Notes under the pieces: generated by a model
The model's input: the letters and a program-made list of their open reading frames with translations, nothing else
Database searches by the model: none
Told to the model about the DNA's origin: nothing
Translations under genes and position numbers: made by a program
In this document: in pieces, positions 57,438 to 64,000 of the stretch
Layout of the letters: each line of letters starts with the position of its first letter
How positions within the stretch are numbered: the first letter of the stretch is position 1
NCBI RefSeq assembly: GCF_014650335.1
Contig: NZ_BMUT01000010.1
Span: forward strand, 296,802-360,801
Reading direction: 5' to 3'
Source of the DNA: Streptomyces hiroshimensis
Lineage (GTDB): Bacteria; Actinomycetota; Actinomycetes; Streptomycetales; Streptomycetaceae
Length of the DNA stretch: 64,000 bases

Positions 57438-58235
57438 ATGACCGACACGACACCCGCGCGCGCCACCCCCGGCGACGCCCTCCGCTTCGCCTTCGGCACG
57501 CTGACCGTGCTGCCCGTCCGCCTCACCCGCTGGGACCGCCCCGCCGCGCGCGGCGGCATGCTCGCGGCGCCGCTGGCGGGGCTCGCGGTGGGCGCGGGCG
57601 CCGCGGCGGCGGGGTCGGCGCTGCTGGCGCTGGGTTCGGGCCCGCTCCTGGCCGCGGTGGCCTCGGTGGCGGTACCGGCTGCCCTCACCCGCGGCCTCCA
57701 CCTGGACGGCCTGGCGGACGTCGCGGACGGGCTGGGCAGCGGGAAGCCCGCGGCGGACGCGCTGCGCATCATGAAGCAGTCGGACATCGGGCCGTTCGGG
57801 GTCGTCACGCTCCTGCTCGTCCTGCTGGCACAGGTGGCGGCGCTGTCCGGGGCGTACGGGTCCTCGCCGCTGCGGGGGGCGCTCGCGGCGCTGACGGCGG
57901 CCGTGACGGCCCGCTGCGCCCTGACCCTGGCGTGCCGCCCGTCCGTACCGGCGGCCCGCCCGGAGGGCCTGGGGGCGGCCGTGGCGGGCGCGGTGCCGCC
58001 TCGCGGCGCGCTGGCCGCGGGGGTGGCGGTGGTGGCGTCCTGCGCGGCGTGGGGCACCTTCCTGGGCCCGTACGGCCCCCTCCACACGGCGGCTGCGGCC
58101 GCGGCGGGCCTCTTCTGCGCGGAACTGCTCCTCCGCAGGTGCGTGTCCCGCTTCGGCGGGGTGACGGGCGACGTCTTCGGCGCGATAGCGGAAACGGCGG
58201 CGACGACGACGCTGGTAACGCTGTCCCTGGGCTGA
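57438..58235 (+). CDS. cobS: Adenosylcobinamide-GDP ribazoletransferase (cobalamin synthase)
   Basis: The 265-residue integral membrane enzyme joins adenosylcobinamide-GDP with alpha-ribazole to complete cobalamin. It shows the signature TRGLHLDGLADVADGLGSG, IMKQSDIGPFGVV and a C-terminal SRFGGVTGDVFGAIAE. Several Ala/Leu-rich membrane helices are present. TAGTGT lies seven bases before the ATG, as for cobT, with no ribosome site. It is divergent from a membrane protein gene; a repeat array follows its stop. Confidence 0.92.
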   Translation: MTDTTPARATPGDALRFAFGTLTVLPVRLTRWDRPAARGGMLAAPLAGLAVGAGAAAAGSALLALGSGPLLAAVASVAVPAALTRGLHLDGLADVADGLGSGKPAADALRIMKQSDIGPFGVVTLLLVLLAQVAALSGAYGSSPLRGALAALTAAVTARCALTLACRPSVPAARPEGLGAAVAGAVPPRGALAAGVAVVASCAAWGTFLGPYGPLHTAAAAAAGLFCAELLLRRCVSRFGGVTGDVFGAIAETAATTTLVTLSLG

Positions 58236-58248
58236 CCCGCCCTGGTAC

Positions 58249-58740
58249 GACACCGCCGGTAAGCACCGGGGTGGCTGATCGCCGCGGCGGCGGAGGAAAT
58301 ACCGGCCGGCTTCCTGAGCAACGGCCCGCCGACCACCGGGGCGGCACCGCGCCCGGCACTCCCGCGGACGCGGAAGGACCGCACCGGGCACTCCCGACCG
58401 CCGCAACGGCGAGAACCCCACTCCGCCGGCCCGGCGGTGCCCACCCCGGCTGAGCCGGTCACGGCACCGCCGGTACGCACCACGACGGCCGATCACCGCC
58501 GCGGCGGAAAGATGCCGCCCGGCTGCCGGCCAACGGCGCCGACCCCGACCGGGCGACCGCATGTCGCCGGATGCGGCAACGACCGCGTCGGCCAGCCCCG
58601 GAACACACCGTCCACCAGGCATTTCCCCACCGCCGCAACGGCGAGAACCCCACTCCGCCGGCCCGGCGGTGCCCACCCCGGCTGGGCCGGTCGCGGCACC
58701 GCCGGTACGCGCCACGACGGCCGATCACCGCCGCGGCGGA
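58249..58740. repeat. Palindromic intergenic element, copies E0-E2
   Basis: A right half alone (58249-58292) is followed by two complete 112-nt L-loop-R units at 58397-58508 and 58629-58740, which differ at only three positions, each A in the first and G in the second. The 104- and 120-nt spacers are unlike each other. The whole 654-nt gap from cobS to pepA (58236-58889) contains no gene I can support. Confidence 0.9.
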
Positions 58741-58889
58741 CGAGAACCCGGGCCCGGCGCCAGCCGAACCGCGGGGCCTCGAAAGACCCTTGGATGCCCC
58801 CCGCAGGGATATGGCGCATACGATGCCCGGGGTGCGGCCGACCCACCCGCTCGGCCGAGAAACTCAACGGAAGTAGGGACCTCACCACC

Positions 58890-60419
58890 GTGTCTGCTCT
58901 GACTCTCAGCACTTCCAGTGCGGCGACGCTGCGCGCGGACGCCATCGTCGTCGGTGTGGCGAAGGGCCCGAAGGGCCCCGTCGTGGCCGCCGGCGCCGAA
59001 GCCGTTGACAAGGCTTTCGACGGCAAGCTGGCCGCCGTCCTGGAGGCCCTCGGCGCCACCGGCGGCGAGGGGGAGACGACCAAGCTCCCCGCCCCGTCCG
59101 GGCTGAAGGCCCCGGTCGTGCTGGCGGTCGGCCTGGGCGAAGCCCCGGCGAAGGACGAGGCCTTCGGCCACGAGGCCCTGCGCCGCGCCGCCGGCTCCGC
59201 GGCCCGTGCCCTGGCCGGCACCAAGAAGGCCGGGTTCGCCCTGCCCGTCGAGGACGCCGACGCCGCCGGAGCGGTCGCGGAGGGCGCCCTGCTCGGCGCG
59301 TACTCCTACCGCCCGGCCGGCAACGCCGCCGCCAAGAAGAACGACAAGGCCGACAAGGGCGCCCCGCTCGCCGAGATCGCCCTGCTGGGCGGCAAGCCGC
59401 GCGACAAGGCGTTCAAGGCCGCGACCGAGCGCGCCGCCACCGTGGCCGAAGAGGTCAACCGCGCCCGCGACCTCGTCAACATGCCGCCCAACGAGCTCGA
59501 CCCGAAGACCTTCGCCGCCGCGGCCCAGACCGCCGGCAAGGAGTTCGGCCTCAAGGTCGAGGTGCTGGACGAGAAGGCCCTGCTCAAGGGCGGCTTCGGC
59601 GGCATCATGGGCGTCGGCCGCGGCTCGGACGCCCCGCCGCGCCTGGTGCGCATCGGCTACACGCACCCGAAGGCGGAGAAGACCCTGGCCCTCGTCGGCA
59701 AGGGCATCACCTACGACTCGGGCGGCATCTCCCTGAAGCCGGCCGGCCACAACGAGACCATGAAGTGCGACATGGCCGGCGCCGCCGCCGTGTTCGCCGC
59801 GGTCGTCTCCGCGGCCCGCCTGGGCCTGCAGGTCAACGTCACCGGCTGGCTGGCCCTCGCGGAGAACATGCCCTCCGGCTCCGCCACCCGCCCGGGTGAC
59901 GTCCTGAAGATGTACGGCGGCAAGACCGTCGAGGTCCTCAACACGGACGCCGAGGGCCGCCTGGTCCTGGGCGACGCCCTGGCCCGCGCCTCGGAGGAGA
60001 ACCCGGACGCGATCGTGGACGTCGCCACCCTGACGGGCGCCATGGTGCTCGCACTGGGCAACCGCACGTTCGGCGTCATGGGCAACGACGACGCCTTCCG
60101 CACCTCGGTCTACGAGATCGCCGAGGCGGTCGGCGAGCAGGCGTGGCCGATGCCGCTCCCCGCCGAGCTGCGCAAGGCCATGGACTCCCCGGTCGCCGAC
60201 TTCGCGAACATGGGCGAGCGGATGGGCAGCGGCCTGCTCGCGGGCCTCTTCCTGAAGGAGTTCGTGGGCGAGGGCATCGCCTGGGCGCACCTGGACATCG
60301 CGGGCCCGGCCTACCACGAGAGCGCTCCGTACGGCTACACCCCGAAGGGTGGCACCGGCTCCGCGGTCCGCACGCTGGTCCGCCTGGCGGAGCACACCGC
60401 CGCGGGCGACCTCGGCTGA
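58890..60419 (+). CDS. pepA: Leucyl aminopeptidase (M17)
   Basis: The 509-residue cytoplasmic peptidase removes N-terminal residues using two metal ions. The N-terminal domain (about 1-190) is Ala-rich; the catalytic domain has NMPPNELDPKTF, VGKGITYDSGGISLKPAG, METMKCDMAGAAAV-type block (NETMKCDMAGAAAV here), NTDAEGRLVLGDAL and WAHLDIAGPAY. All metal ligands and the Arg of NTDAEGR are present. The GTG at 58890 gives MSALTLSTSSAATLRADA; in-frame sequence upstream lies in the repeat. Rv2213 is the mycobacterial counterpart. Confidence 0.93.
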   Translation: MSALTLSTSSAATLRADAIVVGVAKGPKGPVVAAGAEAVDKAFDGKLAAVLEALGATGGEGETTKLPAPSGLKAPVVLAVGLGEAPAKDEAFGHEALRRAAGSAARALAGTKKAGFALPVEDADAAGAVAEGALLGAYSYRPAGNAAAKKNDKADKGAPLAEIALLGGKPRDKAFKAATERAATVAEEVNRARDLVNMPPNELDPKTFAAAAQTAGKEFGLKVEVLDEKALLKGGFGGIMGVGRGSDAPPRLVRIGYTHPKAEKTLALVGKGITYDSGGISLKPAGHNETMKCDMAGAAAVFAAVVSAARLGLQVNVTGWLALAENMPSGSATRPGDVLKMYGGKTVEVLNTDAEGRLVLGDALARASEENPDAIVDVATLTGAMVLALGNRTFGVMGNDDAFRTSVYEIAEAVGEQAWPMPLPAELRKAMDSPVADFANMGERMGSGLLAGLFLKEFVGEGIAWAHLDIAGPAYHESAPYGYTPKGGTGSAVRTLVRLAEHTAAGDLG

Positions 60420-60723
60420 GCGTCACCCCCGCTCCGCCCGGCCCGTACGGTCGCACGGTCCCGCGGCTTTTGCCCGGGGCCGTGCGGATCCGTTCGCTTG
60501 TAACGAAATACCTCGGCCGTACGCGCGAGTAACCCCCGAAGGTGACGCAACAGTCGCCTCCGGGACCGGCCCGGCGTCCCGCCGTCCGTCAACAAATGCG
60601 AAGATGTTGTCTCGGCAGGACAGGGCCCCCCTAATCACAGGGCCGAAGAAACGCGGCCGAACGACAGCCGCCGCCCGGTCATCGGTGACCGGCTCCGGCG
60701 TACCCATGCATGGAGGACGTGAC
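60420..60723 (+). promoter_or_regulatory. Intergenic leader of lpd
   Basis: This 304-nt gap holds no gene. It contains TTCGCTTGTAACGAA (60492-60506), an imperfect palindrome that includes TTGTAA, and CAACAAATGCGAAGATGTTG (60589-60608), with CAACA/TGTTG arms. Either could mark a promoter or operator for the dihydrolipoamide dehydrogenase gene; neither is certain. Confidence 0.4.
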
Positions 60724-62112
60724 GTGGCGAACGACGCCAGCACCGTTTTCGACCTAGTGATCCTCGGAGGCGGTAGCGGCGGTTACGCCGCTGCCCTGCG
60801 CGGAGCGCAGCTGGGTCTGGACGTCGCCCTGATCGAGAAGAACAAGCTTGGCGGGACCTGCCTGCACAACGGCTGCATCCCCACCAAGGCGCTGCTGCAC
60901 GCCGGTGAGGTCGCGGACCAGGCTCGCGAGAGCGAGCAGTTCGGTGTCAAGGCCACCTTCGAGGGCATCGACATCGCGGGCGTCCACAAGTACAAGGACG
61001 ACGTGATCGCCGGCCTGTACAAGGGCCTGCAGGGCCTGGTCGCCTCCCGCAAGGTGACCTACATCGAGGGCGAGGGCCGCCTGTCGTCCCCGACCTCCGT
61101 CGATGTGAACGGCCAGCGCATCCAGGGCCGCCACGTCCTCCTCGCGACCGGCTCCGTGCCGAAGTCGCTGCCGGGCCTGGAGATCGACGGCAACCGCATC
61201 ATCTCCTCGGACCACGCGCTGGTCCTGGACCGCGTGCCGGAGTCCGCGATCATCCTGGGCGGCGGCGTCATCGGCGTCGAGTTCGCCTCGGCGTGGAAGT
61301 CCTTCGGCACCGACGTCACCATCGTCGAGGGCCTGAAGCACCTCGTCCCGGTCGAGGACGAGAACAGCTCCAAGCTGCTGGAGCGCGCGTTCCGCAAGCG
61401 CGGCATCAAGTTCAACCTCGGCACCTTCTTCCAGAAGGCGGAGTACACCGCCGACGGCGTCAAGGTCACCCTTGCGGACGGCAAGGAGTTCGAGGCCGAG
61501 GTGCTGCTGGTCGCCATCGGCCGCGGCCCGGTCTCGCAGGGCCTGGGCTACGAGGAGCAGGGCGTCGCGATGGACCGCGGCTACGTCCTGGTCGACGAGT
61601 ACATGCGCACCAACGTGCCGACCATCTCGGCCGTCGGTGACCTCGTCCCGACCCTCCAGCTCGCGCACGTCGGCTTCGCAGAGGGCATCCTGGTTGCGGA
61701 GCGGCTGGCCGGTCTCAACCCCGTGCCGGTCGACTACGACGGCGTGCCGCGCGTCACGTACTGCCACCCCGAGGTCGCTTCCGTCGGCATCACCGAGGCG
61801 AAGGCCAAGGAGCTGTACGGCGCCGACAAGGTCGTCGCTCTGAAGTACAACCTCGCGGGCAACGGCAAGAGCAAGATCCTCAAGACCGCGGGCGAGATCA
61901 AGCTCGTCCAGGTCAAGGATGGTGCCGTCGTCGGTGTCCACATGGTCGGCGACCGCATGGGTGAGCAGGTCGGCGAAGCCCAGCTGATCTACAACTGGGA
62001 GGCGCTGCCGGCCGAGGTCGCGCAGCTCATCCACGCGCACCCGACGCAGAACGAGGCTCTGGGCGAGGCTCACCTGGCCCTGGCCGGCAAGCCGCTGCAC
62101 TCGCACGACTAA
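60724..62112 (+). CDS. lpdA: Dihydrolipoamide dehydrogenase (E3)
   Basis: The 462-residue flavoenzyme reoxidises dihydrolipoyl groups with NAD. It has the FAD motif LVILGGGSGGYAAALRGAQ, the redox pair GGTCLHNGCIPTK, the NAD motif AIILGGGVIGVEFASAW, SAVGDLVPTLQLAH and the active-site HAHPTQNEALGEAHL. The GTG at 60724 has GGAGG 7 nt upstream. It is 49 nt upstream of the E2 gene, so the two form an operon serving a 2-oxo acid dehydrogenase or the shared actinobacterial PDH-ODH complex. Confidence 0.95.
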   Translation: MANDASTVFDLVILGGGSGGYAAALRGAQLGLDVALIEKNKLGGTCLHNGCIPTKALLHAGEVADQARESEQFGVKATFEGIDIAGVHKYKDDVIAGLYKGLQGLVASRKVTYIEGEGRLSSPTSVDVNGQRIQGRHVLLATGSVPKSLPGLEIDGNRIISSDHALVLDRVPESAIILGGGVIGVEFASAWKSFGTDVTIVEGLKHLVPVEDENSSKLLERAFRKRGIKFNLGTFFQKAEYTADGVKVTLADGKEFEAEVLLVAIGRGPVSQGLGYEEQGVAMDRGYVLVDEYMRTNVPTISAVGDLVPTLQLAHVGFAEGILVAERLAGLNPVPVDYDGVPRVTYCHPEVASVGITEAKAKELYGADKVVALKYNLAGNGKSKILKTAGEIKLVQVKDGAVVGVHMVGDRMGEQVGEAQLIYNWEALPAEVAQLIHAHPTQNEALGEAHLALAGKPLHSHD

Positions 62113-62161
62113 GTCCCGAGCGCACCACCATCCGCACTACTCGTAAGGAGCAACCGCAACC

Positions 62162-63952
62162 ATGGCGGTTTCCGTAACCCTGCCGGCGCTCGGCGAGAGC
62201 GTGTCCGAGGGCACCGTCACCCGTTGGCTCAAGGCCGAGGGTGAGCGCGTGGAGGCCGACGAGCCGCTGCTCGAGGTCTCCACCGACAAGGTCGACACCG
62301 AGATCCCGGCCCCCGCGTCCGGCATCCTCGCCTCCATCAAGGTGGCCGAGGACGAGACGGTCGAGGTCGGCGCCGAGCTCGCGATCATCGACGACGGCAG
62401 CGGCGCCCCCGCCGCCGCCGAGGCTCCGGCCGCTGCCGAGGCTCCGGCCCCGGCCGCCGAGGCCCCCGCCGCCCCGGCTCCGGCCGAGGCCGCCCCCGTG
62501 GCCGAGGCGCCCGCCGCCCCGGCCGCCGCCGAGGCTCCGGCCGGCGCGGCCCAGGGCACCGACGTCGTCCTGCCCGCGCTGGGCGAGTCGGTCACCGAGG
62601 GCACCGTCACCCGCTGGCTGAAGCAGGTCGGCGAGACGGTGGAGGCCGACGAGCCGCTGCTCGAGGTCTCCACCGACAAGGTCGACACCGAGATCCCCGC
62701 CCCGGTCTCCGGCGTGCTGCTGGAGATCGCCGTCGGTGAGGACGAGGTCGCCGAGGTCGGCGCCAAGCTCGCCGTGATCGGTGCCGCGGGTGCGGCTCCG
62801 GCCGCTGCCGCTCCGGCCGCCCCGGCTGCCCCCGCCGCCGCCCCGGCCGCTCCGGTCACCCCGGCCCCGGCTGCTGCTCCGGCCGCCCCGGCGACCCCGG
62901 CTCCGGCTGCGGCCCCCGCCGCTCCGGTCGCCCCGGCCGCTCCGGCCCCCGCGCCGGCCGCCCCGGCCGCCCCCGTGGCCCCGGCCGCTCCGGCTCCGGC
63001 CGCCGCTGCCGCCGTCACCGACGGTGCCTACGTCACGCCGCTGGTGCGCAAGCTCGCCGCCGAGAACGCCGTGGACCTCACCGCGGTCCAGGGCACCGGC
63101 GTCGGCGGTCGCATCCGCAAGCAGGACGTCATCGCCGCCGCGGAGGCCGCCAAGGCCGCCCCGGCGCCGGCTCCGGCTGCTGCCGCCCCGGCCGCCGCCG
63201 CGCCGAAGGCCGCCGCCCTCCAGGCGTCGCCGCTGCGCGGTCAGACGGTCAAGATGCCGCGCATGCGCAAGGTCATCGCCGACAACATGATGAAGGCGCT
63301 GCACGGCCAGGCGCAGCTGAGCTCCGTGGTCGAGGTGGACATCACCAAGATCATGCGGATGCGCAACAAGGCCAAGGACGCCTTCGCCGCCCGTGAGGGC
63401 GTCAAGCTGTCCCCGATGCCGTTCTTCGTCAAGGCCGCCGTCCAGGCGCTGAAGGCCCACCCGGTCATCAACGCCCGGATCAACGAGGACGAGGGCACCA
63501 TCACCTACTTCGACTCCGAGAACGTCGGCATCGCCGTCGACTCGGAGAAGGGCCTGATGACCCCGGTCATCAAGGGTGCGGGTGACCTCAACATCGCGGG
63601 CGTCGCCAAGAAGACCGCGGAGCTGGCCGGCAAGGTCCGCACGGGCAAGATCAGCCCGGACGAGATGTCCGGCGCGACCTTCACGATCAGCAACACCGGC
63701 TCGCGCGGTGCGCTGTTCGACACGGTCATCGTGCCCCCGAACCAGGTCGCCATCCTGGGCATCGGTGCGACCGTCAAGCGCCCGGTGGTCGTCGAGACCC
63801 CCGAGGGCACGGTCATCGCGGTGCGCGACATGACCTACCTGACGCTCTCCTACGACCACCGTCTGGTGGACGGCGCCGACGCCGCCCGCTACCTGACCGC
63901 GGTCAAGGGGCTCCTGGAGGCCGCCGAGTTCGAGGCCGAGATCGGCCTGTAG
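62162..63952 (+). CDS. sucB: Dihydrolipoamide acyltransferase (E2) with two lipoyl domains
   Basis: The 596-residue core protein has two lipoyl domains (lipoyl Lys43 and Lys173, both in EVSTDKVDTEIPAP), long Ala/Pro linkers, a peripheral subunit-binding domain (VTPLVRKLAAENAVDLTAVQ to RIRKQDVIAA, about 290-325) and a catalytic domain ending with the His-Asp pair in SYDHRLVDGADAARYL. In mycobacteria the matching protein (DlaT, Rv2215) is the E2 of pyruvate dehydrogenase, so the sucB name does not settle the substrate. GTAAGGAG precedes the ATG. Confidence 0.93.
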   Translation: MAVSVTLPALGESVSEGTVTRWLKAEGERVEADEPLLEVSTDKVDTEIPAPASGILASIKVAEDETVEVGAELAIIDDGSGAPAAAEAPAAAEAPAPAAEAPAAPAPAEAAPVAEAPAAPAAAEAPAGAAQGTDVVLPALGESVTEGTVTRWLKQVGETVEADEPLLEVSTDKVDTEIPAPVSGVLLEIAVGEDEVAEVGAKLAVIGAAGAAPAAAAPAAPAAPAAAPAAPVTPAPAAAPAAPATPAPAAAPAAPVAPAAPAPAPAAPAAPVAPAAPAPAAAAAVTDGAYVTPLVRKLAAENAVDLTAVQGTGVGGRIRKQDVIAAAEAAKAAPAPAPAAAAPAAAAPKAAALQASPLRGQTVKMPRMRKVIADNMMKALHGQAQLSSVVEVDITKIMRMRNKAKDAFAAREGVKLSPMPFFVKAAVQALKAHPVINARINEDEGTITYFDSENVGIAVDSEKGLMTPVIKGAGDLNIAGVAKKTAELAGKVRTGKISPDEMSGATFTISNTGSRGALFDTVIVPPNQVAILGIGATVKRPVVVETPEGTVIAVRDMTYLTLSYDHRLVDGADAARYLTAVKGLLEAAEFEAEIGL

Positions 63953-64000
63953 TCCTCGCGGCACGGCAGGATGTGATCAGGGCGCGGCCCCGGCTCGTTT

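Overview
The window is chromosomal DNA from a high-GC actinobacterium, almost certainly a Streptomyces. It has GTG and TTG starts, many tightly coupled ATGA or GTGA gene junctions, a SAM-IV riboswitch, actinobacterial CtaF and QcrC subunits, and a gene order that matches from memory the region S. coelicolor SCO2115 to SCO2181. Much of the same order also exists in Mycobacterium (about Rv2178c to Rv2215), so this is an old, mostly housekeeping core block. I saw no prophage, insertion sequence, CRISPR array, tRNA, rRNA or biosynthetic gene cluster.

Layout. 1-4.4 kb: class II DAHP synthase (partial), then a Trp-rich leader peptide, attenuator and fused anthranilate synthase, then a phosphofructokinase. 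4.4-13.9 kb: a two-component system (MacRS-like), an acyltransferase, an esterase, a nuclease-like protein, ROK glucokinase, a degenerate ArsA-like ATPase, a START-like protein and a phosphoesterase. 14.2-18.6 kb: fatty acyl-CoA ligase, a PimB-type mannosyltransferase and a GT87-type membrane glycosyltransferase. 18.9-24.6 kb: a lipoprotein peptidase, two NlpC/P60 wall hydrolases with matching promoters, and a NYN-domain RNase. 24.7-28.7 kb: rhomboid protease coupled to a stand-alone RAM domain, a cysteine-desulfurase-like enzyme under a SAM-IV riboswitch, and trpD. 28.8-38.1 kb: the respiratory branch ctaE-qcrCAB and ctaCDF, split by an L,D-transpeptidase. 38.4-44.8 kb: a desulfurase-TusA fusion, adenosine kinase, a secreted protein, an A-type Fe-S carrier and nadA. 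44.8-58.2 kb: an orphan response regulator, cobU, htrA, a methyltransferase, pspA and its partner, an orphan sensor kinase, cobT, an MprF-like transferase coupled to a rhomboid-like protein, and cobS. 58.9-64 kb: leucyl aminopeptidase, dihydrolipoamide dehydrogenase and a two-lipoyl-domain E2.

The genes work together in several units: tryptophan synthesis (DAHP synthase, TrpE(G), TrpD), cytochrome bcc-aa3 respiration, Fe-S and sulfur metabolism feeding quinolinate synthase, cobalamin lower-loop assembly (CobU, CobT, CobS), cell-envelope work (PimB, NlpC/P60, L,D-transpeptidase, HtrA, Psp, MprF-like), and a 2-oxo acid dehydrogenase.

The least ordinary signals are between genes. A family of about 46-nt GC-rich half-palindromes recurs in five intergenic spacers (9.5, 18.7, 25.7, 52.6 and 58.3 kb), arranged like REP/BIME arrays. 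One of these arrays lies where a single inversion of about 45.53-53.0 kb would at once rejoin an orphan kinase with an orphan regulator and cobU with cobT. Other signals are a tryptophan attenuator, a SAM-IV riboswitch with its terminator, a double operator on the nadA promoter, palindromes at the ctaE and ctaC starts, and a methyltransferase with an apparent CTG start and a TTA codon.
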